A stretch of 64,000 nucleotides of DNA from Schizophyllum amplum (lineage: Eukaryota; Basidiomycota; Agaricomycetes; Agaricales; Schizophyllaceae): assembly GCA_007026445.1 (NCBI GenBank), contig VDMD01000001.1, forward strand, positions 4,650,001-4,714,000, given 5' to 3'. The notes beneath the pieces are model-generated. The model searched no databases. It saw nothing but the letters and a program-made list of their open reading frames with translations, and was not told the origin of the DNA. This document shows positions 9,447 through 19,745 of this stretch, in pieces (the stretch's first letter is position 1; each line of letters opens with the position of its first letter). Position numbers and translations under genes: made by a program.

Positions 9447-11579
9447 AGGCCGTGACTGGGCATACCTCGCCGGAATCCCCTGGTATGTCTTGAGCACCCT
9501 GGTATGTCTTGTGTCCCTCATTCTTGCTTTTCGGCAAGGCTGATGAGATGTGTTTGTAGATACTTAGGAGGAGACCTGCGTGTGGATCTGCGGGGTGGTC
9601 CCGGTAGCTTTTATGTCCTCATCCTCAGGTAAGTTATGCACGGTTACTGCACGCGCGTATGTTGACGAGCTCAGACGATAGGTATCAGAGGACATCTATC
9701 CTCGCGCACCGCCCATGCGCCGCTCTGCCCTTGCGACCCGCTACTCTTTGCGACATTTTTATTCCCCTCGACTTGCTATTCGTCTCGACCCGCTATTTCT
9801 TTTGACCCGCTATTTCTTTTGACCCGCTATTCCGTTCCACCTACTATCCCTTTCGACCCACTTCCTTTCAACCTGCTCTTTCTCTTGACCTACTATTCCC
9901 TTCGACCCGCCATTCCCTTCGACCCGCTATTCCCTTCGACCCGCTGACCGTGTCCTAGCTCACGGCCGCCTCTTTTTTGGACTTTTGACAACGCGTTGAC
10001 GCAGTCGCCTTCTAGGCGTCCGTCGCCTTGCCTTCATCCGCCGCCCTCCCCTATTCTTCGCCGTTTTCCCCTATTCTTCGCCGCCCTCCCCTATTCTTCG
10101 CCGCCCTCCCCTATTCTTCGCCGTCCTCCCCTATTCTTCGCCGTCCTCCCCTATTCTTCGCCGTCCCCTTATTTTCGCCTTTCCTTCGTTCGCCTCCTTG
10201 CCTTCGTTCGCCTTGCCCATTGTCTTCTACTTATCACCTCCAACCCATTCCAGCATCATTCGGCTTCGGCGCGTCGCTTTCGCCTTCCTATGCAGGCTTC
10301 TGCCTTTTTATTGATATGTACCGCTCTTTCCCCTTTGTATGTACTTCTCTAGAGCGTTTGTATGTACTTCTCTAGAGTGTGTCTTTGTATGTACCAAGTC
10401 TCTGCCGTGTCTTTGTATGTAGTACTTCTCTGCCACCGTTGTCCATACTTCTCTGCCACCGTCGTCCATACTTCTCTACCGCCGTCGTCCTTACTTCTCT
10501 TCCGCCGTCGTCCATACTTCTCTACCACCGTCGTCCATACTTCTCTTCCGCCGTCGTCTCTCTTTCCCAACCGTGATAAGTACACGCTTCTTGTATCCTA
10601 GATATACACGCCTCTCGTAGTCCAGGATACACGCCTCTCGTAGTCCAGGATACACGCCTCTCGTAGTCCAGGATACACGCCTCTCGTAGTCCGGGATACA
10701 CGCCTCTCGTAGTCCAGGATAGACACCTCGTATATCCTCGGATCGCATAGAATGTCTTCTTCATGTCCTCGCGCTCTTCCCCTCATTTTCCTGGCTTTCT
10801 TGTCATTTTCCTGGCTTTCTTGTCATTTTCCTGGCTTTCTTGTCATTTGCACGTCTTTCTTGTCATTTGCACGTCTTTCTTGTCATTTGCACGTCTTTCT
10901 CGTCATTTGCACGTCTTTCTCGTCGTCTTCGCTCACCTGCCATTGTTTTCACGCTCTTCTCGTTGTCTGTGCTCTTCTCATTGAGACTCTGCCGTTGTCC
11001 TCACGCCCTTCTCGTTGTCCTCACGCCCTTCTCGTTGTCTTCGCTCCCTTTCTGTTGTCTTCGCGCCTTTCTCGTCGTCTCGCTACTTTTCGTCGTCTCG
11101 CTCCTTTCTCGCTGTCCTCTTAGCCTTCTTGCTATCCTCAGGCCCTTCTTGTTATCCTCAGGCCCTTCTTGTTATCCTCAGGCCCTTCTTGTTATCCTCA
11201 GGCCCTTCTCGCTGCATCGTCTTCCACGCATGTAAAAGTCATTCCTGCACCGCGGCGGCGGCCCTGGGCCTTTCCACCGCGTCACCTGGTCCTTTCCACC
11301 ACGGCGCCTGCTCTTCCACCCGCGGCGCCAGGCTTTCTTCATGACCGCGCCGCCGGGTCTCCTGTCATGCAAATCCTGACTTCCGTCTTCGTGTCTTCCC
11401 TCCCAAAGCGCCTTCCTCGCTCATGCGGTGGCTTTTACTCGCTCTCACGGCTTCTTGCCTCGCTCTCATATAGCGCCTTCCTCGCTCACGTGCATCTTCT
11501 TGCCTCGCTTCTACGACGCTTTCCTCACTTCTACAACGCTGTCTTTGAGCTCACGCCCTGCCTGACTCACCAGTTACAC
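9447..11579. repeat. Cluster of unrelated minisatellites, units mostly 20-23 bp
   Basis: Apart from about 300 bp after the F-box gene this stretch is almost entirely tandem repeats, one family after another: CGACCCGCTATT at about 9745-9945; CCCCTATTCTTCGCCGTCCT at 10042-10165; GTATGTACTTCTCTAGAG at 10330-10400; a CTTCTCT-CCGTCGTCCATA unit at 10420-10560; a CACGCCTCTCGTAGTCCAGG unit at 10600-10725; CTTTCTTGTCATTTTCCTGG then CTTTCTTGTCATTTGCACGT at 10785-10935; a Cys/Leu-coding-like pyrimidine block at 10980-11120; CTTGTTATCCTCAGGCCCTT at 11120-11215. The ORFs here are by-products of the repeats. Confidence 0.85.
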
Positions 11580-11665
11580 GCCCTGCTAGCTCAGTGGTAG
11601 AGCGTCGCACTTGTAAAAACTTACCCAATATGCGAAGGTCAGTCGTTCAATCCGGCTGTGGGGCA
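11580..11665 (+). tRNA. tRNA-Thr (anticodon UGU) with intron
   Basis: Same acceptor, D and anticodon stems as the other tRNA-Thr genes here, with one T-loop difference (TTCAATC). The loop reads CTTGTA then about 14 nt of intron, so the anticodon is TGT (Thr, ACA codons). A seven-T run at 11686-11692 is a good Pol III terminator. Confidence 0.9.
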
Positions 11666-11699
11666 TGTTCTATAGTACGTGCGTGTTTTTTTGTTGTTT

Positions 11700-12115
11700 A
11701 TAACATGGGCGGCGTGGGTTTTCAATGGGCGGCGTGGGTTTTCAAAACTCAATGGGTGGCGTGGGTTTTCAATGGGCGGCGTGGGTTTTCAATGGGTGGC
11801 GTGGGTTTTCATAACATGGGGGTTCATTAATCATTCTTTGTCTATCTTGTGCTAGTCTCCCAAGGCAGACGTTCAGGGATCTTGTGCGTTTTTTCTAAGT
11901 ATCTTGTGCGTTTTTTTCTATCTTGTGCGTTTTTTTATATCGTGTGCGTTTTTTTCTATCTTGTGCGCTTTTTCTATTTTGTGCGTTTTTTCTATGCTGT
12001 GCGCTTTTTCTATCTTGTGCGCTTTCTATATCTTGTGCGTTTTTTTTCTATCTTGTGCGCTGTTTCTATTTTGTGCGTTTTTTATATCGTGTGCGTTTTT
12101 TTCTATCTTGTGCAC
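11700..12115 (+). repeat. Two minisatellites, GGGCGGCGTGGGTTTTCAAT and TTTCTATCTTGTGCGTTTT
   Basis: The first array (about 11703-11815) has six copies of a 20-bp unit. The second (about 11880-12115) has about thirteen copies of an 18-20-bp T-rich unit. They begin right after the tRNA-Thr terminator. Confidence 0.9.
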
Positions 12116-12149
12116 GTGTGGGCGTACTATGCACTAAGAGAGCGTCGGA

Positions 12150-13545
12150 GGGGTGCGGCGGGGAAAGGGGGGGGGGACTCGCGAGGAAAAAGGGAGTCGA
12201 GAACGAGAACGTGAATGTGGGAGGAAGAATTGAGAACAGCGGGAGAAGGCGAGAGGAAAACGAGGCGAGAACGAGGGAGGGCGAGTGCGTTGGCCGCGGG
12301 GAGGGCAAAGAGTCGGAAAGGAGGGTGACGAGTTGAGAGGTGGGGTGGGAAGGAGGGTGACGAGGAGGGAAGGAGGGAGAACGCGCTCGTGAACGGGGAG
12401 GGTGGAAACGAGTTGAAACAACTTGAGAGAACAGGGTGGAGAGGAGGAGGGAGAGGGGGGAAACACGCGCCCCGAGAGGCGGGGTGGGGGAGAGGGGGAG
12501 GAGAACGAGAGGCGGGTGAGGCGAGTCGACAGAACGGGAGAGGGAGGAGGGCGACGAGGGGAAAGGAGGGGAGCCGCGTCGAAAGCGGGAGTGATGGGGA
12601 GAACGCCGGGGAGGGAGGGGGGAGCGATGGGGAACGCGCTCCAGAACAGGGGGGGAGGGGAAGGAGGGGAGAGATCGGGGGAGAGGGAGAACGAGGGAAA
12701 CCCCGCTCGAGAGCGGGAGAGGGCTCCGAGATCGGAGGGGAGGGTGAAGGGGGAACGGGTGAGGCGTCCAAGAGAACAAGGGAAGGGCGAAGGAGAGGGG
12801 AGAGGGGCAACGGGTTGACAGGCGGGGAACAACGAGTCGATAATGGAAGGAGGGGAGGAAAACGCGCCCGAGAACGAGGGAGAAGAGTAAGGGAGTGGGG
12901 AGAGGAGGGAGGAGGGCGACGAGGGGAGGGAGGAGGGAGGGGAGGGAGAACGAGTTGAGAACGAAAGGAGGGAAACGCGCTCGTGAGGCGGGGGGAGGGG
13001 AGGAGGGAGAGGGGGGAAACACGCGCCCGAGAGGCGGGGTGGGCGACGAGTCGAGAACGGGGGAGGAGAGGGAGAGGGGGAGGGGGAGGTATACCGGGGG
13101 AGGAGAACGAAGGGAGAGCGGGAGCGATGGGGAACGCGCCCGTGAGGCGGGGGAAGGGAACGGGAGGGCGAAGGAGGGGGAGGCGAGCCGAGAAGAAAGG
13201 GGGAGGGGGGAAGGGGGCGAGAACGGCGATGGAAGGAGAGGAAGGGGAACGAGTCGAGAGCCACCCGTCGACAACGGGGGAGGGCGAAGGAGAGGGATCG
13301 GGAGAGGGACGAGTTGAGAGAACGGGAGAGGACGGGGGAGAGGAGATTGGGGGAGGGGACGGGTTGAGAGGCGGGGTGGGAGGGGAAGGGAAGGGGAACG
13401 AGAACGGGAGAGGGAGGCGAGGGGAGGGAGGAGGGTGACGAGTAAGGGAATGGGAGGGGGAGGGAGGAGGGAAGGAGGGTGGAGAGGGGAGGAAGGTGAA
13501 GAGGGATGGTGGGAGAGAGGCGAGGAGGGGGAAGGAGCACAGAAC
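12150..13545 (+). repeat. 1.4-kb purine-rich (G/A) block
   Basis: The plus strand is overwhelmingly G and A with small recurring words (GAGAACG, GGGAGGGGA, ACGAGTCGAGA) rather than one clean unit. The minus strand has ORFs of 400-600 codons made almost only of Ser, Pro, Leu and Arg. They are open because pyrimidine runs contain no stop codons, and I do not consider them genes. Confidence 0.8.
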
Positions 13546-13549
13546 TCGA

Positions 13550-13640
13550 CTGACTGAAAAGTCGGTTGACTGAAAACTCGGTAGACTGAAAAGTCGGTTG
13601 ACTGACGAGAACGGTAGACTGACGAGAACGGGGTCTGGTC
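13550..13640 (+). repeat. Short minisatellite, GACTGAAAAGTCGGTTGACT-like unit
   Basis: Four to five imperfect copies of a unit of about 17-19 bp, between the purine block and the third tRNA-Thr. Confidence 0.75.
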
Positions 13641-13695
13641 TCAAGAGAATCGGGTCTCAAGAGAATCGGGTGAAAAAAATGTCGGATGCCTACAG

Positions 13696-13791
13696 TGCCC
13701 CACAGCCGACTTGAACGACTGACCTTCGCATCGTAACGAACGCGCAGCAATACTATACGAGTGCGACGCTCTACCACTGAGCTAGCAGGGC
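13696..13791 (-). tRNA. tRNA-Thr (anticodon CGU) with intron
   Basis: Mature parts identical to the copy at 2689-2787, with a different intron of about 24 nt after CTCGTA. An A-run at 13673-13679, seven T on the coding strand, is the terminator. Confidence 0.9.
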
Positions 13792-15406
13792 TGTGGTCAG
13801 CATCAACATTGAATACTATCGAGTGTAAAACTGTACCGTAACCTGATGTGTGTATTACCAAGGCGTACTCTCGACAGGATACGGGACATGGGCAGGCGGG
13901 AGGGCGCTGGCAGAGGGACAAGGGGCGCTGGCAGAGGGACAAGCGGGAGGGTTGAGATGGAGGGAGGACTCAGGAGGGAGCGGGACTTGATCGCGGGTGA
14001 TCGGCGTTCCCCTGCTTGCGTCCTGCCGTCATGGCGTGTGCTAATCGAATGTGATGTGGTCCAGTGCCGGTTGAGAGAGGCAAGACGAGTGATGCGGCTA
14101 CGATGAGTGACGCGGCTACGATGAGTGACGCCAGCTACGACGAGGGACGCAGCGACGAGGGTGCGGGCGGCTACGAGGGTGCGGGCGGCCAGGGAGGACC
14201 GGGCGTTGGGTGCGTGCGCTGTGTGCTCGCTGTCGGTTCTCAAGCTGACGCGCTCGCTCCTCGCTCAGGCAGACCGTCGCCTTCGATCCCTGCCCGTCCG
14301 TCGGTCCGTGTCCCGTGTCCCCGCTCGCCTCCTGCATCCATCCATCGTCGACCTCGGCCGACGCATCCTTCGTCGACCTCGAGCGAGACCTCCTCATCAT
14401 CATCCATCCACCACCTCCCAGCCGCGTCAAGCGCGTTCCCCTTCCATGCTTGCAGACCCCATCACCACATCCCGCGTTCCCTTCATGCACGTTCCCTGCC
14501 CTCGCATACATGCCCCTCACGCCACCTCATGCACCCTCACGTCGTGTGCATGCTCACGTCGCATACACGTACCCCAATGCGCATACACGCCCTCCCCCCT
14601 CATCACGTCTCGTTTCGCCCGTCACGCTTGCATCCTAACCGCGCTTTACATCCCATCCACGCTTTACATCCCATCCACGCTTTACATCCCATCCACGCCG
14701 TGCATCCCATCCACGCTTAGTATCCCATCCACGCTTCTTCACCCCAGACCTCGCCGACCTCCACCTCTCCCGTTCCTTCGCTTGTACCGCTCCCCTCCCC
14801 TTCCTCCGCCTGTACCGTCCCTTCGCTTGTACCCTTTCCAAACTCCCCCCCCTCCCAAGCGCTAATCAATCCATGATCACTACAACACACATGGACCCGG
14901 ACCCATATCTATGCGTGGTGAACCCGATTCATGCATCATAGAAATCGAGCGACGAAAACAAGACGTCGAGCAACAGCGAGCAACGCAGTGATCACCTCTT
15001 ATCACGCCCTTATTACACGTGACCGTGCGGGGGCAATTGTAAAACCCAAAAATGGATACATTTTCCTGGCATCAGGACGATACGTTTTCCATCAGGACGA
15101 TACATTTTCAATCATAACGCGCCCGCCCCCAGCACGCTGGGCAGGAGGAAAGGATGCTGACAAGATGCTGACGGTGATGGAGGGATGCGGACAGTGATGG
15201 AGGGATGCGGACAGTGATGGAGGGATGCGGACAGTGATGGGGGGCGTCAACGAGCGGGTCACGGCGACCCTGAGCTTCAACTTTTCATCCGCGACCGACC
15301 ATCTTTTGACGACCAGCCAGCTTGACTCGCGAGCTCGTAGCAAGTACAACCTCGATCGGACGTCGACCCGCGCTAGCGCGGTCCATGAATCTCGCCCGCG
15401 TCCAGG
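13792..15406. other. Intergenic; several small tandem repeats, no credible gene
   Basis: Short arrays at about 13900-13945 (GGCGCTGGCAGAGGGACAAG), 14095-14130 (GATGAGTGACGCGGCTAC), 14640-14715 (TTTACATCCCATCCACGC) and 15175-15240 (ACAGTGATGGAGGGATGCGG, about 4 copies). ORFs at 14064-14865 are low-complexity (His/Pro/Ser-rich) and overlap in several frames. Confidence 0.6.
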
Positions 15407-18399
15407 ATGAACGCGGTGTCGCGGCCGGTGTCTGCAGCTGATGTCGGGCGCCTTCTAGCAGGCGATGTCTGTCGCCTTCAAGCAGGCGATGTCGGTCGCC
15501 TTCAAGCAGGCGACATCGAACGCCTCCAGGCGCTCTGCATTTTCATCGCGTGCAATGTTATCTGCTATGGTGCGTGCGCTACGCTATTTCGAACGCGCTT
15601 CGGAGGCGCTGACGAGTCGTCTTTATTCTACTATAGGCATCCACGTCGCGCTGTTCTGCTCTGCTATCTCTGTCCTTGCGTGCGTGGACCGCTTGCTTCA
15701 CGGGCTGTTTGATCGTCCGATTCGAGACAACCGCCCTAAGCGACCACGGCGCTGACCCCCTCACCCACTCCAGCCGCCGCTCGAAACTGGGCACCTTCCT
15801 CCCGGCCGTAACAGCAACGATCTTCGTCCTATCCACCGCCTGGCTCGCCTCGACCTTCCACTACACACTCCTCCGCGTCCCCACGGCCCCCACCCCGGCC
15901 ATCCTCTCCCTCATGACGGCGCTGAACAAGACGGATTTGACGTTGTCCCGCGTTAGTGTGCGTTCATCGTTATAACGCGTTCATTCTTATATCCCGTTCA
16001 TGCTTATATCCCGTTCATTCTTATAACCGGGGGATCTTCGCGCGCTGAAGGGACGCCCTTGCAGTGCATCCTCTCCGACCTCATCGTGGTGTGGCGCGCG
16101 TGGGCGCTGTGGCCGGACAACCGCGTCGTCAAGGCGTTGCTCGTGCTCTGTATGGCCGGGACGGTCGGTGCGTGTGTGTGTGTCTCCTTGCCCTTCATGT
16201 TGCTCATCACCGCTCCTCGTATGCCTTCTTCCTCGTGCTCATCACCGCTCCTCGTGCTCCTTCCGCCTCGTGCTCCTTCCGCCTCCTTGCCCTTCATGCT
16301 ACTCATCATCGATCCCATTCACGTTACTCATCATTGCTGCTCACAGGCGGCACCATCGGCGACATCGTCCTCGTGCACATCGGCGGCATGAGCAGGTCCG
16401 CCCGCATGGCGCGCCTCCTCCTCAGCATCCTCCCCATCCTCCTCACCAATATCGTCGCGACGGCGGCGGTCTGGGGAAAGGTGTGGTGAGTTGGTCTAGC
16501 CGGTTTGAGTGGTCTCACTGGCTTGAGTGGTCTCACTGGCTTCGACGTGCATGACTGGCTTCGACCTACATGACACTCCTTCACTTGTCACTCCCTCCCT
16601 CTCGCATCCGCCCCCCTCCCTCTCGCATCCGCCTCCCTCCCTCTCGCATCCGCTTCCCTCGCTCTCTCATCCGCCTCCCTCCCTCCCACCCTCCCTCCAA
16701 TATCCGCCCCATCCCATCGTTGTCAGTATCTCACCCCCTTCTCCCTTACTCACCCCTTTCCCCTTCTCCCTCCCTCATCCACTATTCAACGCCTAACACC
16801 CTCTCCCTCCCATCTAACACCCTCTCATCCACCATCTGCCCCTCACCACTATCTAACCCCCCCTCCCCCCAGGGAATACCGCCGCACGATCAAGGACCAG
16901 CTCGCGCAGCCGACTCCGCACACGCAGATCGAGCGGGTGCTGCTGCTGATGGTCGAGTCGGGCGCGGGGTATGTGGGCGTTTGGGTGAGTGGGTGGGTTT
17001 CTTTTGAGTGTGGTGGGTGAGTTTTTGTGGGGGTGGGACAAGGGGAGGGGGGTGCTGGTGTGTTTGAGTGGGTGGGGCGAGGGGAGGGACGAGTGGGTGG
17101 TTACCCTTGCTCCACGCGTCGCCTATCCCCCTCCCCCCCTCCCTCCCTTCTTTCCCGCCTATCTAACCCCCCTCGTCGCCTCTCGCTCACCCCCACGTCG
17201 CCTCTTGCTCACCCCCACGTCGCCTCTTGCTCACCTCCACATCGCCGCTCGCTTACCCCATCCCCTTTCTTCCTCTGCCCTTCATACCTGCTCCCCCTCC
17301 GCCCCCAACAAAAAACCCCTGCTCGTATCTAACCCCCCACGTCGCCTGTCGCTCACCCCCTCCCCCTCCCTTCTTTCCCTCCCTTATTTCCCGCCTATCC
17401 AACCCCTATCCAACCCCTGCTCATATCTAACCCCCCTCCCTTGCTTCGTATCTAACCCCCTCACCCCCCTTGTCGCCTCTCGCTCACACCCTCCCCCTCC
17501 CTTCTTTCCCGCCTATCCAACCCCTATCTAACCCCCCTCCCTTCCTATATCTAACCCCCCCACTCCCCAGATCGCCTTCCTCATCGTCTGCCTCGCGGAC
17601 CTGCCCGCCGCGTTCGGCGCGGGGAGCCCGGTGTCGGCGGCCTACCTGATGGGCAGCGTGATTCCTTCGTTGTCGGTGAGTGGTTTGGGGTTTGGAGTGA
17701 CGTTTGGGTTTTTTCGTCGCAGCCCTTTCTCTACATAGTCGTAGCCCTTTCTCTACATAGGCGTAGCCCTTTCTCTACATAGGCGTAGCCCTTTCTCTAC
17801 ATAGGCGTAGCCCTTTCTCTAGTCGTAGCCCTTTCTCTAGTCGTCGTCGTCTTTCGTTCCCGAGCGTGGGCTTCCGTTCCGGAACACCGTCCTTCCATTC
17901 TCGAGCGCCGTCCTTCCATTCTCGAGCAACGTCTTTTGCTCCCTGGCGCTGTCTTTGGTTCTCAGACCTTGTCCTTTCTTCAGACTTGTCCTTTCTTCAG
18001 ACTTGTCCTTTATTCAGACCTGTTCTTTCTTCAGACTTGTCCTTTCTTCAGACCTTGTCCTTTATTCAGACTTGTCCTTTCTTCAGACTTGTTCCCTAGG
18101 GGCACTCCACCCTTCTCTCCTCACCACGCCTCGCTAACACCCCACTCCCCCACCCTCTCTGACCCCCTTCTCTCCCCCAGGGCATATACCCGACCGCGAT
18201 CATCATCGTGACCGCGCTGCAGCGCTCCTCGCCGGAGGGGAGCATCGGGACGACTGACCTGCGGGCCCTCGGGATGACTGACCTAGTCGACACGATCGAG
18301 TTCTCGGCACGGGAGGGGTTGTCGGTGAGGGAGGGGTTTTCGGCAAGGGAGGGGCTGTCGGCGCGGGAGGGGTTCTCGGTGCGGGAACGGCGGAGCTAA
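15407..18399 (+). CDS. Multi-pass membrane protein (Agaricomycete hypothetical), 8 exons
   Basis: Exons, all phase-consistent: 15407-15569, 15637-15679, 15774-15957, 16065-16167, 16347-16485, 16873-16984, 17571-17675, 18181-18399; 355 aa. Hydrophobic spans in order: LCIFIACNVICYGIHVALF plus the next residues, FLPAVTATIFVLSTAWLAS, a Trp-rich ILSDLIVVWRAWALW segment followed by ALLVLCMAGTVGG, LLLSILPILLTNIVATAAV, YVGVWIAFLIVCLADLPAA, and YLMGSVIPSLSGIYPTAII: about six or seven helices. The YGIHVALF and VVWRAWALW arrangement is that of a large family of uncharacterised basidiomycete integral membrane proteins; no ligand is known to me. The N-terminal repeat RLLAGDV/RLQAGDV (residues 15-38) and the C-terminal repeat SAREGLSVREGF are encoded by minisatellites. 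Introns 5-7 are enlarged by tandem repeats. The third exon could instead end at 15951, which changes two residues. Confidence 0.75.
16486..16872 (+). repeat. Intron 5 of the membrane-protein gene, filled with CCCCTCCCTCTCGCATCCGC repeats
   Basis: About five copies of a 20-bp pyrimidine-rich unit at about 16590-16690, followed by CT-rich sequence. Donor GTGAGT at 16486, acceptor CAG at 16870-16872. Confidence 0.8.
16985..17570 (+). repeat. Intron 6 of the membrane-protein gene, CT-rich tandem repeats
   Basis: A 586-bp intron in which CGTCGCCTCTCGCTCACCCC-like and TAACCCCCCTCCC-like units recur many times. Splice sites GTGAGT and CCCCAG are intact. Confidence 0.8.
17676..18180 (+). repeat. Intron 7 of the membrane-protein gene, two minisatellites
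   Basis: Contains about six copies of AGCCCTTTCTCTACATAGGCGT (17718-17845) and about eight of TTCAGACTTGTCCTTTC (17970-18095), with GTGAGT and CAG boundaries preserved. Confidence 0.85.
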
Positions 18400-19745
18400 C
18401 GTTGTCGGGAACGGCGGAGGTTATGTTGTCGGGAACGGCGGAGGGGCTGTCGGCGCGAGATGGGGAAGAGGGATGTGAGGGGGAAAAAGACGAGGAGGGG
18501 GAAGGAGACGAGGAGGGCGAAGGAGACGAGGAGGGGGAAGGAGACGAGGAGGGAAAAGGAGACGAGGAGGGCGAAGGAGACGAGGACGTGGAGGAGGGCA
18601 ACGAGGAAACGGGCAAGGCCGGCATCATCGGCGACGGCTACTCCGCGGATGGCAGGGGCTACTCCACGGATGGCAGGGGCTACTCCACGGATGGCAGGGG
18701 CTACCCCCCAGATGGTGGTATACCGCTCATGCCCTTAGCGTCTCGCACCAGGCGACAGAGCGCGGCGAAAGCGGCGAGCGATCGACATAGCGCGAAAGCG
18801 GCGAGCGATCGACATAGCGGCGAGCGATCGACATATCGCCTGAGGGGATAATTGTGGTACGTGGACCGATACTCGTGGTACGTGGACCGATACTTGTGGT
18901 ACGTGGACCGATACTTGTGGTACGTGGACCGGGTTCGTCCGCAGTAGGGGACAAGAAGTAAGCCGACTTGCAGGTTGTTCTCGGGCTCATCGTCGCGACC
19001 GTGCTTGTCGTCCGTCGTCACGGTGTTTGGATATTGTCCGTCGTCACGGTGCTTGGATATTGTCTGCTGCCACGGTGTTTGGATATTGTCTGCTGCCACG
19101 GTGTTTGGATATTGTCTGCTGCTTTCGTTGCTTTTGTACATGTACTACTTTACATTCTATTCGGTCATTCTTTTCGTATTCGGTCATTCTTTTCGTATTC
19201 GGTCATTCTTTTCGTATTCGTATTGATACATATTACAGGTGCTTGTGCGGTCCAGTCGTTATGTGTGGTCCAGTCGTTATGTTTGCTATCCTTCCTTCTC
19301 CTGTACGGTCCGGTCCGCTCGTCGTGCGTGCGGTAATTCATGGCTGACTTGCACTACTGTACCTCGTGCCGTACTTGCACTGAAGTTGGAACAGATTTAT
19401 CACCGGAATTGACTTGGATTTATTATGTAGTCTATGAATTCATTCACCTATAGTGGTGTCGTATTAGTACTAGGATAATCGGGAATAAAAATCTGGATTC
19501 GCAGTGGGTCGTAGGTTGAATTTTGCGACGTGTCGAGGTGAAGAATTTGCCGTCCGAAACCCTGATGTATCTGGACGAGCTTGTTGCTTTTGCATTCGGT
19601 TGATGGTGTCCAAGGCCGCCACATATCCTTCGAGTTGAAGTATACCCGTGTCGTCTGCATTCTGATAGCGTATAAAATCAAGAAAAGATACAAAGAGACA
19701 ATACAGTAAGTACTCTCGGGGTCACAATGCCGACTGGAAATTTGC
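18400..19745. other. Intergenic, mostly minisatellites
   Basis: Arrays in order: GAGGAGGGCGAAGGAGAC (about 18490-18600), CTACTCCACGGATGGCAGGG (about 18640-18710), GCGAAAGCGGCGAGCGATCG (about 18765-18835), GTGGTACGTGGACCGATACT (about 18850-18935), a CACGGTGTTTGGATATTGTC unit of about 26 bp (19020-19110), TCGGTCATTCTTTTCGTAT (about 19160-19220). From 19350 to 19745 it is unique sequence, the probable 3' region of the MYND gene. Confidence 0.7.

Noticed and set aside
9990..11240. CRISPR-like arrays
   Set aside because: Repeats are directly adjacent with no unique spacers, in a eukaryotic genome. They are minisatellites.
12066..13942. Minus-strand ORFs of 400-600 codons, Ser/Pro/Leu-rich
   Set aside because: They overlap in all three frames and exist because the strand is almost pure pyrimidine and lacks stop codons. 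No domain, start context or introns.
14064..14865. A 218-246-codon gene
   Set aside because: Low-complexity His/Pro/Ser sequence, partly made by an 18-bp repeat, equally open in several frames.
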